In this document: positions 19,602 to 29,112 of the stretch, piece by piece
Layout: every line of letters starts with the position of its first letter
Position numbering within the stretch: position 1 is the first letter of the stretch
Origin: JASHSH01 sp036490215
GTDB lineage: Bacteria; Pseudomonadota; Alphaproteobacteria; Rhodospirillales; Magnetospirillaceae
Direction of reading: 5' to 3'
NCBI GenBank assembly: GCA_036490215.1
Contig: DASXEH010000088.1
Span: 1 to 64,000, forward strand
Length of the DNA: 64,000 bases
Translations under genes and position numbers: made by a program
Notes under the pieces: model-generated
The model's input: the letters and a program-made list of their open reading frames with translations, nothing else
Told to the model about the DNA's origin: nothing
The model's database searches: none

Positions 19602-22425
19602 CGCCGGCTATCCGTGTCGTCTCGTCGTGCAGATCATGATAGCGTTCCTGCCAATCCGACTGACGGTTGGTACGGCGGACCTGCACGGCGGTCACCTTGT
19701 ATTCAGGGCAATTGGTCGCCCAATCCGAGTATTCTGTCGTCACCACATTCGCGCCGCTTTTCATGTAATGGAAGGTGGTGTAGACCACGCCCGGCTGCAT
19801 GCGCTCGGAAATCTTGGCACGCAACGCCGTCTCGCCGGTGCGGCTGCCCAGCGCCACCAGATCGCCGTCGCGAATGCCGCGGCTTTCGGCGTCGAAGGGA
19901 TGGATCTCCAGCACATCCTCTTCATGCCAAACGACGTTGGCGGTGCGTGCTGTCTGCGCGCCGACATTGTATTGCGACAGGATGCGCCCGGTGGTCAGGA
20001 TCAGTGGGAAGCGCTGCGTGGTGCGCTCCTCGGTGGGTACGAACTCCGTCACCATGAACTTGCCTTGGCCGCGCACGAAGCGGTCGATATGCATCGTCGG
20101 TGTGCCGGCGGGCGCCTTGTCGTTGCACGGCCATTGGATACTGCCCAGCTCGTCGATGCGCTTATAGGATACGCCGGCGAAGGTCGGTGTTAGCGCTGCG
20201 ATCTCGTCCATGATCTCGGACGGATGCGTGTAGGTCATCGGATAGCCCATCGCGGTCGAGAGGGCCATGGTCGCCTCCCAATCGGCCTTGCCGGCCATAG
20301 GCGGGATCGCCTGGCGCACGCGGCTGATGCGACGTTCGGCATTGGTGAAGGTGCCGTCCTTCTCCAGGAACGACGAGCCCGGCAGGAACACATGGGCATA
20401 CATCGCCGTCTCGTTCATGAAGATGTCGTGGACGACGATGCATTCCATGGCCGACAGCGCCGCCTGCACATGCTGGGTATTCGGGTCCGACTGGGCGATG
20501 TCCTCACCCTGGACATAGAGGCCCATGAAGGTGCCGTCGATCGCCGCATCGAACATATTGGGAATGCGCAGCCCCGGCTCGGATTGCAACGCGACATTCC
20601 ACACATGCTCGAACTGCTCGCGCACCGCGTCGTTGGAGACGTGGCGATAGCCCGAATACTCGTGCGGGAAGGAGCCCATGTCGCATGAGCCCTGCACGTT
20701 GTTCTGGCCGCGCAGCGGATTCACGCCGACGCCGATACGACCGATATTGCCAGTGGCCATGGCGAGATTGGCGATGCCCATCACCGTGGTCGAGCCCTGG
20801 CTGTGCTCGGTGACGCCCAGGCCGTAATAGATGGCGCCATTGCCACCCGTGGCATAAAGCCGTGCCGCGGCGCGGACATCGGCAGCCGGAACGCCCGTCA
20901 AATGCTCGACGGCTTCCGGTGAATTGCGCTCCTCGGCAACAAAGTTGCGCCAAATTTGGAAGGAGACGGGGTCGCAGCGCTCGGCGACGTAGTCTTCTTT
21001 CACCAATCCTTCGGTCACGATCACATGGGCCAGCGCATTGACGATCGCGACATTCGTGCCGGGTTTAATCGCCAGGTGATAGTCGGCCTCCACATGCGGC
21101 ACCTTCACCAGATCGATGCGGCGCGGATCGACGACAATCAGTTTCGCGCCCTGGCGCAGCCGGCGCTTCATCCGTGATGCAAACACCGGATGTGCATCGG
21201 TTGGGTTAGCACCCATGACGAGAATGACGTCGGCGTGATCGACCGAGTCGAAATCCTGAGTGCCGGCCGAGGTACCGAATGTCGCGCCGAGCCCGTAGCC
21301 GGTTGGCGAATGGCAGACGCGCGCGCAGGTGTCGACGTTGTTATTGCCGAAGGCCGCGCGGATCATCTTCTGAACGAGATAGGTCTCTTCGTTCGTGCAG
21401 CGTGACGAGGTGATGCCGCCGATCGAATCGCGGCCGTATTTCGCCTGAATGCGCTTGAATTCCGAGGCTGCGTAGTTGATCGCCTCGTCCCAGCTCACTT
21501 CCTTCCACGGATCGGTGATCTTGGAACGGATCATCGGCTTCAACATGCGATCTTTGTGCGTGGCATAACCCCAAGCGAAGCGGCCCTTCACGCAGGAATG
21601 GCCATGATTCGCTTTGCCGTCCTTGTAGGGCACCATGCGCACGATCTCGTTGCCTTGCATCTCGGCCTTGAACGAACAGCCGACGCCACAATAGGCGCAG
21701 GTGGTGATGACGCTGTGCTCGGGCTGTCCCTTTTCGATGACGCCCTTCTCAGAAAGCGTTGCGGTCGGGCAGGCCTGCACGCAGGCGCCGCAGGAGACGC
21801 ATTCCGATTCGAGGAAGTTGGTATTGCCCGAGGCGACCTTCGAGGCGAAACCGCGCCCATCGATCGTCAACGCGAAGGTGCCCTGTACTTCTTCGCAGGC
21901 CCGCACGCAGCGCGAACAGACAATGCATTTGGTCGGATCGAAGGTGAAATAGGGATTCGACTCATCCTTCTCGCCGACCAGATGGTTGTCACCCTCATAC
22001 CCGTAACGCACTTCACGCAGGCCCACGGCGCCGGCCATATCCTGCAACTCGCAGTCGCCGTTGGCTGCGCAAGTCAAACAGTCGAGCGGGTGATCGGAGA
22101 TATAAAGCTCCATCACGCCCTTGCGCAGCTTGGCGAGCTTGGGCGACTGGGTATGAACCTTCATGCCCGCTTCCAGCGGCGTGGTGCAACTGGCCGGCGT
22201 GCCGCGGCGTCCCTCGATCTCGACTAGACACAGGCGGCACGAACCGAAGGGTTCGAGACTATCGGTCGCACACAGTTTCGGCACTTTCGTGCCCATCTCC
22301 TGCGCCGCCCGCATGATCGAGGTGCCGGCCGGAACAGTTACGGCCATACCGTCGATCTCGGCCGTTACCATCGTCGGCGAAATCCGGATCGGGGTGCCGT
22401 AGTCGGTTTCCTTGATCAATGTCAT
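19588..22425 (-). CDS. fdsA: NAD-dependent formate dehydrogenase alpha subunit
   Basis: The 945-residue catalytic subunit, which oxidises formate to CO2 at a bis-MGD molybdenum centre. In order: an N-terminal NuoG-like 2Fe-2S domain (FGSCRLCLVE), a 4Fe-4S site (HPLDCLTCAANGDC), two ferredoxin-type clusters (CIVCSRCVRACE and CVSCGACVQACP), the 4Fe-4S entry to the large domain (CAYCGVGCSFKAE) and the molybdopterin domain. DTCARVCHSPTG places a cysteine at residue 371 as molybdenum ligand with the adjacent His372; no selenocysteine is used. There is no Tat signal, so the complex is cytoplasmic. Confidence 0.97.
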   Translation of the reverse strand: MTLIKETDYGTPIRISPTMVTAEIDGMAVTVPAGTSIMRAAQEMGTKVPKLCATDSLEPFGSCRLCLVEIEGRRGTPASCTTPLEAGMKVHTQSPKLAKLRKGVMELYISDHPLDCLTCAANGDCELQDMAGAVGLREVRYGYEGDNHLVGEKDESNPYFTFDPTKCIVCSRCVRACEEVQGTFALTIDGRGFASKVASGNTNFLESECVSCGACVQACPTATLSEKGVIEKGQPEHSVITTCAYCGVGCSFKAEMQGNEIVRMVPYKDGKANHGHSCVKGRFAWGYATHKDRMLKPMIRSKITDPWKEVSWDEAINYAASEFKRIQAKYGRDSIGGITSSRCTNEETYLVQKMIRAAFGNNNVDTCARVCHSPTGYGLGATFGTSAGTQDFDSVDHADVILVMGANPTDAHPVFASRMKRRLRQGAKLIVVDPRRIDLVKVPHVEADYHLAIKPGTNVAIVNALAHVIVTEGLVKEDYVAERCDPVSFQIWRNFVAEERNSPEAVEHLTGVPAADVRAAARLYATGGNGAIYYGLGVTEHSQGSTTVMGIANLAMATGNIGRIGVGVNPLRGQNNVQGSCDMGSFPHEYSGYRHVSNDAVREQFEHVWNVALQSEPGLRIPNMFDAAIDGTFMGLYVQGEDIAQSDPNTQHVQAALSAMECIVVHDIFMNETAMYAHVFLPGSSFLEKDGTFTNAERRISRVRQAIPPMAGKADWEATMALSTAMGYPMTYTHPSEIMDEIAALTPTFAGVSYKRIDELGSIQWPCNDKAPAGTPTMHIDRFVRGQGKFMVTEFVPTEERTTQRFPLILTTGRILSQYNVGAQTARTANVVWHEEDVLEIHPFDAESRGIRDGDLVALGSRTGETALRAKISERMQPGVVYTTFHYMKSGANVVTTEYSDWATNCPEYKVTAVQVRRTNRQSDWQERYHDLHDETTRIAGDAAE

Positions 22426-22435
22426 GGCCGTATTC

Positions 22436-24001
22436 CTATTCAGCCGCCGGCGCCAGACGGGGGCGCGCCGGTTTGTGAAAATCTTCGGGGAAATGGCGGA
22501 TCGCGCTCAGCACCGGATAGGGCGTCAGCCCGCCCAGGGCGCAGAGCGACGCGTCCAGCATCAGATTGCAAAGGTCGTCGAGGACTTCGAGATTGTTGTC
22601 GCGATTGGTGTTGGCGATGATCTTGTCGATGGTCTCAACACCGCGAGTCGAACCGATGCGGCAAGGCGTGCATTTGCCGCAGCTTTCCTCGGCGCAGAAT
22701 TCCATCGCGAAGCGCGCCTGCTGTGCGAGATCGACGGTGTCGTCGAACACCACCACGCCGCCATGGCCCAGCATGCCTTTGGCGGCAGCGAAGGCTTCAT
22801 AGTCGAGCGGTGTGTCGAGCAGCGCCTCGGGGAAATAGGCGCCCAGCGGCCCGCCTACCTGCACGGCGCGCAAGGCGCGGCCGGAATGCGTGCCGCCGCC
22901 GAAATCATAGATCGCCTGGCGCAATGTCAGGCCGAAGGCTTTCTCGACCAGGCCGCCCTGTTTGATATTGCCGGCGAGTTGGATCGCCAGCGTGCCGCGC
23001 GATTTACCCATGCCGTAGTCGCGATAGAATAACGCACCCTTGTCGAGGATTGTCGGCACCGCGGCCAGCGAGAGCACGTTGTTGACGACGGTGGGACGGC
23101 CGAACAGGCCTTTCAGCGCCGGCAGTGGCGGCTTGAAGCGAATCTGACCGCGCCGGCCTTCCAGGCTTTCCAGCAGCGAGGTCTCTTCGCCGCAGATATA
23201 GGCGCCAGCGCCCATGCGCACTTCGAGTTCGAAACGCTTGCCCGAGCCGGCGATGTTCGTACCGAGATAGCCGCGCTGCCGCGCGATCTTGATGGCGCGG
23301 CCGAAAGTGCGGAAGGCGTGCGGGTATTCGGAGCGCACATAGACATAGCCCTGCGTCGCACCCACAGCGATCGCGGCGATGGTCATGCCTTCGATCAGCA
23401 GGAAGGGATCGCCTTCGAGGAGCATGCGGTCGGCAAAGGTGCCGCTGTCGCCTTCATCGGCGTTGCAGACCACGTATTTCTGATCGTCGACGGCACCCAA
23501 CACCGTCTTCCACTTGATACCGGTCGGGAAACCCGCACCGCCACGACCACGCAGACCGGAATTGGTGACTTCCTCGACGATACCGGCCGGCGCCATCGAC
23601 AACGCGCGTTTCAATCCTCGATAACCGTCATGGGCGAGATAGTCGTCGAGCGACAGCGGATCGATCACGCCGCAGCGTGCGAAGGTCAGTCGTTCCTGAT
23701 TCTTGAGATAGGGAATCTCTTCGGTCAGCCCGTGGCACAGCGCATGCGGCTTGCCCGCGAGGAAGCCCGCCTCGAATAGCGTTGGTACATCCTCTGCGGC
23801 GACGGGCCCGTAAGCGATACGGCCCTGCGGCGTTTCGACCTCGACCAGCGGTTCCAGCCACAGCATACCGCGTGAGCCATTGCGGATGATCTGCACATCG
23901 AGTTTGCGCGCGGCGGCTTCGCGCGCGATTGCCGCGTCGACCTCTTCGGCGCCGACCGACAGCGCCGCCGCATCGCCGGGCACATAAATCCGCGTCGTCA
24001 C
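22436..24001 (-). CDS. fdsB: NAD-dependent formate dehydrogenase beta subunit
   Basis: A 521-residue NuoF-like subunit that carries FMN, a 4Fe-4S cluster and the NAD+ site. An N-terminal thioredoxin-like segment (about residues 1-110) precedes the NuoF core: GLRGRGGAGFPTGIKW is the FMN/NAD loop, VCNADEGDSGTFADR and GAGAYICGEETSLLESLEG are signatures, and EESCGKCTPCRIG holds three cluster cysteines. It overlaps fdsG by 4 bp and ends 10 bp before fdsA. Confidence 0.96.
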   Translation of the reverse strand: MTTRIYVPGDAAALSVGAEEVDAAIAREAAARKLDVQIIRNGSRGMLWLEPLVEVETPQGRIAYGPVAAEDVPTLFEAGFLAGKPHALCHGLTEEIPYLKNQERLTFARCGVIDPLSLDDYLAHDGYRGLKRALSMAPAGIVEEVTNSGLRGRGGAGFPTGIKWKTVLGAVDDQKYVVCNADEGDSGTFADRMLLEGDPFLLIEGMTIAAIAVGATQGYVYVRSEYPHAFRTFGRAIKIARQRGYLGTNIAGSGKRFELEVRMGAGAYICGEETSLLESLEGRRGQIRFKPPLPALKGLFGRPTVVNNVLSLAAVPTILDKGALFYRDYGMGKSRGTLAIQLAGNIKQGGLVEKAFGLTLRQAIYDFGGGTHSGRALRAVQVGGPLGAYFPEALLDTPLDYEAFAAAKGMLGHGGVVVFDDTVDLAQQARFAMEFCAEESCGKCTPCRIGSTRGVETIDKIIANTNRDNNLEVLDDLCNLMLDASLCALGGLTPYPVLSAIRHFPEDFHKPARPRLAPAAE

Positions 24002-24477
24002 GCCCGCCTCCGGGCATCCGCCAGCAATTGCTCGGCGCGCTGGGGTGAAACGCGGCCATAGAGCTTGCCATCCAACATCGCCGCCGGCGACAGGGCGCAG
24101 TTGCCGAGACAGTAGACGGCTTCCAAGGTCACGCTGCCGTCTGTGGTCGTGTTGCCGAGCTGAACGCCGAGACTCTTTTCCAGATGATCGACCAGCGCGT
24201 TGCAGCCCATCGATTGGCAGGCCTCGGCGCGGCAGACCTTCAGCACATGCGTGCCGCCCGGTGTCGTATGGAAGTCATGGTAGAAGGTGATCACGCCATG
24301 AACTTCGGCGCGCGAGATGTTCAGCGCCGACGCGATCTCTGGAATCGCCGCCTCGTCCATGTAACCGAACGCATCTTGCAGGGCGCGCAACATCGGCAGC
24401 AGCGCCCCGGGCCGGTCACGGTGCCGGGCAATGATCTCGTTCGCCTCTTCGGCGTTCCAGGGGCGCGATGCGCTCAT
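23998..24477 (-). CDS. fdsG: NAD-dependent formate dehydrogenase gamma subunit
   Basis: A 159-residue NuoE-like thioredoxin-fold 2Fe-2S protein. The four ligands are in CRAEACQSMG and YCLGNCALSPA; GVITFYHDFHTTPGG is the family motif. It is the first gene of the operon fdsG-fdsB-fdsA-fdhD-fdsD, with a GGGAGGATC-type ribosome binding site (complement of 24478-24487). Its promoter lies in the 117 bp that separate it from the LysR gene. Confidence 0.96.
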   Translation of the reverse strand: MSASRPWNAEEANEIIARHRDRPGALLPMLRALQDAFGYMDEAAIPEIASALNISRAEVHGVITFYHDFHTTPGGTHVLKVCRAEACQSMGCNALVDHLEKSLGVQLGNTTTDGSVTLEAVYCLGNCALSPAAMLDGKLYGRVSPQRAEQLLADARRRA

Positions 24478-24525
24478 GATCCTCCCGATGGATTCGGGCG
24501 GCCGTTGATTGGCTTCTTCCCTTAA

Positions 24526-24597
24526 TAGATAGGATCGATCTACAGGCCTTGGGAGGCAAATCGTAAGATTGAAACGATTGATAGATAATTTCTATTA
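24526..24597 (-). promoter_or_regulatory. Candidate LysR-type operators upstream of fdsG
   Basis: Two ATAG/CTAT dyads lie in the fds promoter region. The distal one, ATTGATAG-N7-CTATTA at 24577-24597, has the same length and arms as the dyad upstream of the LysR gene (25573-25593). A nearer one is TAGAT-N7-ATCTA at 24526-24542. Two spaced sites, one distal and one near the promoter, are the usual layout for LysR activators. The distal site overlaps the LysR stop codon. Confidence 0.55.
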
Positions 24598-25566
24598 AAT
24601 CTGTGAGCCGATCCGGCTCTTGGCCAAGGGTGTGCCGGGTGCTTTGCGGGCCAAGCTATGGGCAATTTTGCCTTCTAGATCAAGGGTCGAGGCCAGTTCG
24701 AACATACTGCCGGCCAGGGGTGAGGGCGGGGCGCGGTCGGGGATGATCATGCCGATGGTGCGGGTGGTTTCGGGCTCGATCAAGCTGAGGGCGCGGGTGC
24801 CCTCAGGCATGCCGAACACCTGCAGCAGCGCCTTGGGCATGATGCTCGACCAATGCCCGGCGCTGACGCTGGAGCAGAGGTTGAAGATCGAATTGGTTTC
24901 CAAGGTCGGCTGTGGCTGCCGGTCGATCGAGCGGAAGATGCCGTCGATGATGCGGCGGTTCTGCATGTCGGGCGTCAACAGGCAGAGCGGCACCGAAGCA
25001 GCCTCGGTCCAGGTGACGGTATCGCGATCGACGAAGGGGCCGTGATGCGGCGCCAGCAGGATGTATTCCTCGCGATAAAGCGGTGTGGTGCGCACATGAT
25101 CAAGGGGCTCATTGTCGAGATAGGTGAGCCCGACCTCAAGTTCGAAATTATCCATGCCGCGCTGGATTTCCGCCGAGGTGCAGGACAGCACCGCGATCGT
25201 CACGAGCGGATGGCGGGCGCGGAAGGCCGCGGTGATCAGCGCCACGACGGGTAGTACAGTCGGGATCGCGCCCAAGCGCAGCCGCCCGATCAGGCCGTGT
25301 TTCAGCTTACCGAGATCCTGGGTCAGGCTCTCACATTCGGCCAGAATACGCTTGGCATGGTCGAGCACGGCCTGGCCTTCAGGGGTGAAGCCATTGAAGC
25401 GATGGCCGCGTTCGACAATCGGGGCGCCAAGCTCTTCTTCCAGCTGACGAATCGCCGCCGACAATGTGGGCTGCGAGACGTTGCAACTCTTGGCGGCGCG
25501 GGCGAAATGCTGTTCGCGCGCCAGGGCGACAAGATATTGAAGTTGCCGCAGAACCATACCGGCCAT
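24595..25566 (-). CDS. LysR-family regulator, probably of the formate dehydrogenase operon
   Basis: A 323-residue LysR-type regulator. The N-terminal winged helix-turn-helix is clear (LVALAREQHFARAAKSCNVSQPTLSAAIRQLEEELG, about residues 12-46), followed by the linker helix and a periplasmic-binding-protein-like effector domain (from about residue 93). It lies directly upstream of fdsG on the same strand with 117 bp between, and both genes carry the same dyad. Activation of fds genes by formate-responsive LysR proteins (FdsR-like) is known in other proteobacteria; the effector here is inferred. Confidence 0.92.
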   Translation of the reverse strand: MAGMVLRQLQYLVALAREQHFARAAKSCNVSQPTLSAAIRQLEEELGAPIVERGHRFNGFTPEGQAVLDHAKRILAECESLTQDLGKLKHGLIGRLRLGAIPTVLPVVALITAAFRARHPLVTIAVLSCTSAEIQRGMDNFELEVGLTYLDNEPLDHVRTTPLYREEYILLAPHHGPFVDRDTVTWTEAASVPLCLLTPDMQNRRIIDGIFRSIDRQPQPTLETNSIFNLCSSVSAGHWSSIMPKALLQVFGMPEGTRALSLIEPETTRTIGMIIPDRAPPSPLAGSMFELASTLDLEGKIAHSLARKAPGTPLAKSRIGSQI

Positions 25567-25572
25567 ACCCCT

Positions 25573-25593
25573 ATTGATAGGATATCCCTATCA
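25573..25593 (-). promoter_or_regulatory. Candidate LysR autoregulatory operator
   Basis: ATTGATAG-N7-CTATCA lies 7 bp upstream of the LysR start, and its core TGATAGG-N5-CCTATCA is a perfect inverted repeat with a T-N-A arrangement typical of LysR boxes. A position over the start region suggests autorepression. Confidence 0.55.
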
Positions 25594-25693
25594 TAAGAAA
25601 CCCACTAATGGCAGGGGTTGGCAAAAAAAGGGAAATGAAAGCGTGCCGGATACGAATGCGCGACGTCCGAATCGCATCCCCGCAGGGGCTTTC

Positions 25694-25704
25694 GGGGGGG
25701 GGGG
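25694..25704. repeat. Run of eleven G (C on the coding strand)
   Basis: A homopolymer of 11 G lies 2 bp beyond the stop codon of the transglutaminase gene. It is outside both flanking genes, so slippage would not change a protein. It may be an assembly weak point. Confidence 0.8.
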
Positions 25705-25706
25705 CG

Positions 25707-26618
25707 TTACGAGAGCCGGGGCGGTTCCTCGGGCAGCGTCTCACCCTCTGGAACAACATCGACGGCGACCGACAGGGTATGGCCGCCATCGGCGACGATG
25801 ACGCCGTCCACCGGCGAGACATCGGCATAGTCGCGGCCGAAGGCGAGCGTCAGATGATCGCCGCCGGCAGTGATCCCATTCGTCGGATCGAGGCCGCGCC
25901 AGCCGATCGCTTCGCCGCACCAGAGCGACACCCAGGCATGGGTTGCGTCGGCACCGGCCAGGCGCGGCTTGCCCGGCGGCGGTTCGGTGCGCAGATAGCC
26001 GCTGACATAGGCGGCGGGCAGGCCGAGGCCGCGCAACCCGGCGATCATCACATGGGCGAAGTCCTGGCAGACGCCGCGCTTCAAGGAAAAGGCCTCGGTG
26101 GTCGGCGTCGTCACATCGGTTGCCGCCGGGTCATAGGCGAAATCGGCTTTGATGCGCATGGCGAGATCGAGACCGGCCTCGAGAATCGAGCGATCGGGCG
26201 TGAAACTCTGCCCTGCGTAGTCGCGGATTGTCGGATCGATCGGCACGAACCGGCTCGCGAAGATGTAATGAGTCGGCGCACGCGGTGAGAGATCGGCGAT
26301 CAGCGGCACCGCGTCGCGCACGGTGGTCCAGGTTGGCGTCGCGGCGAGATCGTCTGTCACCGCTTCGCTCTTCTCGATCGCCGCCTCGCAGGTGATGGTC
26401 ATGGTCAGATGCGGCGACTCGAAGGCGATATGGGTGACGCGATTGCCGAAGAAGTCATTGTCTTCCTGCCGTTCGCGCGGCGCGGGGTCGATCGTGATCG
26501 TATTGGCCAGCACGGTCTGACCGGCATCGCCCATCGGCGTCAGGCGCAGCACATGTTTCGCGAACGGCACGGCCGAGGCGTAGTTATAGGTCGTGACCTG
26601 CTTCACCGCGTATTTCAT
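25707..26618 (-). CDS. Transglutaminase-like cysteine protease-fold protein
   Basis: A 303-residue protein with an N-terminal beta domain (KYAVKQVTTYNYASAV, LRLTPMGD) and a transglutaminase core. RGVCQDFAHVMIAGLRGLGLP contains the catalytic Cys, DATHAWVSLWC the His, and GLDPTNG the Asp. It is the last gene of a three-gene cassette with the ATP-grasp/alpha-E protein (10 bp upstream) and a large DUF2126 transglutaminase. Such cassettes are proposed in the amidoligase literature to make or cleave peptide-like amide bonds; the substrate is unknown. Confidence 0.92.
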   Translation of the reverse strand: MKYAVKQVTTYNYASAVPFAKHVLRLTPMGDAGQTVLANTITIDPAPRERQEDNDFFGNRVTHIAFESPHLTMTITCEAAIEKSEAVTDDLAATPTWTTVRDAVPLIADLSPRAPTHYIFASRFVPIDPTIRDYAGQSFTPDRSILEAGLDLAMRIKADFAYDPAATDVTTPTTEAFSLKRGVCQDFAHVMIAGLRGLGLPAAYVSGYLRTEPPPGKPRLAGADATHAWVSLWCGEAIGWRGLDPTNGITAGGDHLTLAFGRDYADVSPVDGVIVADGGHTLSVAVDVVPEGETLPEEPPRLS

Positions 26619-26628
26619 GCCGAACCCA

Positions 26629-29106
26629 TCACGAAACGCTGGCGGGCGCCGGTTCGCGCACGGTGAAGTAGAGCTGCGAAATCTCGTTCGACAGGCGCAT
26701 CAGCCCGTTCTCGCAAGCGAGCAGTTGTTCATTGCCGAGTTTGGCGACATCGAACGCGCGGACCTCGTTCAGCAACTCCTGCGCCATGCTGGTCGCGCTC
26801 GACACATCGCCTTCGTTGGGTGTGCGCGGCATGGCCAGCGTATGGGTGACGATGTCGGCGATGCTGAAGGCCAGCGAGCGCGGATTGCTTTCGTCGATCA
26901 GGATCAGATCGAGCACCGGCCCGCGCGACGCACCATGGAGATAGCGCACGCGATAAGTGCGCTGGCTCTCGCACCATTCGAGCAGCGTATCGAGCGTGTC
27001 AGGCGTGCTGGCCTCGCCGCCGAACTGGCGCACGGTGCGGCAGGTGTTGATGGCGCGCTCGATGCGATGGCCGAGTTGGAAGAACCGCCAGCCCGACAGG
27101 CGGTTCATATTCTCGTTCTGGAAACCGGCCACCGCGGCAATGATGCGCAGCGCCGTGTTGGCCTTATCGAGCACATAGGCCGTGGTCGCTTGAACTTGCG
27201 CCGTCGATACGATGAAGGCGTTGAGATCGTCCAACGCTTGCAGCGTGTCACGCGGGAAGCGATCACGGATCGCCGCCGCCGCGTTGCGCGCCGCGCGGAT
27301 CAGCGCAGGTATCGCGCCCGGTCCCGTGCCGAACAGCGCTTGCGCGGCGGCCGCGTCACCAGCGGTCGGATAAGGCTGCGGGCTTGCGCCCCATTTGAAC
27401 AGGATATCAACCAACGCCGAGATGTCGCTGCGCTCCTCGACCAGCAGCGCGGCCATGCTGCGCACGATGCGCAAGGTTGCCTCGGTGCGTTCGAGATAGC
27501 GCGCCAGCCAGAACAGATTGTCGGCGGCGCGGCTGGGCAAGGCACCGGTCGAACGCCGGATCGTCACCTCGCGCGCGGGCGCCAGATGCGACGGATCGGC
27601 AACGCGGCTGTCGGACAGAACCCACACATCGCAGGACCGCGCGCCTTGCTGCATGCTCACCGCGCGGGCATCGATCCGGTCGCCGATCAGGCCGAACCCG
27701 CCGGGCATTACGTTCCAGCCATCGGCAGTGGCGGCAACGAAGACGCGCAGTTCGAACGGGCGCGGCTCCAGCGTGCCTTTGGTCCAGACCGGCGTGGTGG
27801 AAAGCTTCACCACTTCCTGGCCGACGAAATCGACACCGCGCCGCTCGATCGCCTCGACCAGCGCCGCGCGGGCGCCGGGGTCCATCTCAGCCACCACGGT
27901 CGGGCCGTGGTCGAGAATGCCGGGCAGGCGCGAGACGAAGGCCGGCGCCACCACCAGCCTGTCGAGATTGTCGAGCACATAGCGCCGCTCGGTTTCCTGC
28001 CCGCACCACCAGGTGGCGACATTGGGCAGCAGCAACGATTGGTCCATCACCTTCTTGGCCAGCGCCGGCAGGAAGCCCATCAGCGCGAAAGCTTCGCCCA
28101 GGCCCGAGCCCAGTGCATTGGCCACCATCACATTGCCCTGACGCACCGCCTGCACCAGGCCGGGCACGCCAAGCTGCGAGCGCTGATTGAGTTCCAGCGG
28201 ATCGCAGAAATCGGAGTCGACGCGGCGCCACAACGCGCCGATGCGCCTGAGCCCCGCGATCGTGCGCAGGAACACCTGCTGATTGCGCACGGTCAGGTCC
28301 TGGCCCTCGACCAGGCGGAAGCCAAGGTGACGCGCCAGGAAGGCGTGCTCGAAAAAAGTCTCGTTCAAACGGCCGGGTGTCAGCAAGCAGGTGCCGGCGT
28401 CGTCGCCGGTGCGGAAGCTGCTCATCCAGCCGCGATAGGCCTCGAAGAACGATCCCAGCCGCTCGACATTGAAGCCGCGATAGACGTCCGACAACGCACG
28501 CGACATCGCATTGCGGTTCTCCTGCGCATAGCCGGCGCCCGAAGGTCCTTGCGCGCGGTCGCGGATCACCCACCAGTCGCCGCTCGGGCTGCGGCCGAGA
28601 TCGATCGCGTAGAAGGCAAGGTAACGCCCGCCCACCGGCGGCACGCCCACCATCGGACGCAGGAATTCGGGACTCCCGGCGATGGCCGAGGCGGGGAGCA
28701 GCCCGTCCTTGATGAACTGCTGCGGACCATAGACGTCGGCGAGCAGCGCCTCGATCAACTCGACCCGCTGCAGCACGCCCGACTTGATGTGCTTCCAATC
28801 CTCGGCCGAGATCAGCAGCGGCATATGGCTCAGCGGCCAGGGCCGTTCGGTCGCGTCGGCATCGCTATAGACGCGGAACGAGACGCCGGATTCCTTGAGA
28901 TGGCGGTCGGCGGCCTCGAAGCGGTTGTTCAGCGCCTCGGGGCCGAGCGCATCGAAACGGTCGAGCAGCGCCCGCCAATGGGGCCGGACCGCGCCCTCGG
29001 CATCGACCATCTCGTCGTACAGACCGGGTTGGGCCCGGTACATTGCGGTCAGATCTCCGAATCCTGGGCGGCTACTGCCGCGGGGAGACTCTTTCGTTAA
29101 AGCCAT
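26629..29106 (-). CDS. Circularly permuted ATP-grasp fused to an alpha-E domain
   Basis: An 825-residue fusion. Residues about 75-480 match the circularly permuted ATP-grasp type 2 domain (GLLPASAIAGSPEFLRP, YLAFYAIDLGRSPSGDWWVI, GFRLVEGQDLTVRN, GNVMVANALGSGLGE, FVGQEVVKLSTTPVW). Residues about 500-820 are the all-helical alpha-E domain (NLFWLARYLERTEATLRI, GWRFFQLGHRIERA). ATP-grasp enzymes form amide bonds through acyl phosphates. In many genomes the two domains are separate genes. It is 6 bp after the DUF2126 gene and 10 bp before the small transglutaminase. Confidence 0.93.
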   Translation of the reverse strand: MALTKESPRGSSRPGFGDLTAMYRAQPGLYDEMVDAEGAVRPHWRALLDRFDALGPEALNNRFEAADRHLKESGVSFRVYSDADATERPWPLSHMPLLISAEDWKHIKSGVLQRVELIEALLADVYGPQQFIKDGLLPASAIAGSPEFLRPMVGVPPVGGRYLAFYAIDLGRSPSGDWWVIRDRAQGPSGAGYAQENRNAMSRALSDVYRGFNVERLGSFFEAYRGWMSSFRTGDDAGTCLLTPGRLNETFFEHAFLARHLGFRLVEGQDLTVRNQQVFLRTIAGLRRIGALWRRVDSDFCDPLELNQRSQLGVPGLVQAVRQGNVMVANALGSGLGEAFALMGFLPALAKKVMDQSLLLPNVATWWCGQETERRYVLDNLDRLVVAPAFVSRLPGILDHGPTVVAEMDPGARAALVEAIERRGVDFVGQEVVKLSTTPVWTKGTLEPRPFELRVFVAATADGWNVMPGGFGLIGDRIDARAVSMQQGARSCDVWVLSDSRVADPSHLAPAREVTIRRSTGALPSRAADNLFWLARYLERTEATLRIVRSMAALLVEERSDISALVDILFKWGASPQPYPTAGDAAAAQALFGTGPGAIPALIRAARNAAAAIRDRFPRDTLQALDDLNAFIVSTAQVQATTAYVLDKANTALRIIAAVAGFQNENMNRLSGWRFFQLGHRIERAINTCRTVRQFGGEASTPDTLDTLLEWCESQRTYRVRYLHGASRGPVLDLILIDESNPRSLAFSIADIVTHTLAMPRTPNEGDVSSATSMAQELLNEVRAFDVAKLGNEQLLACENGLMRLSNEISQLYFTVREPAPASVS

Positions 29107-29112
29107 CCGCCA

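Noticed and set aside
26593..29100. An 835-codon plus-strand frame opposite the ATP-grasp/alpha-E gene
   Set aside because: Arg/Ala/His-rich shadow with no domain; the minus-strand gene matches two known domains throughout.
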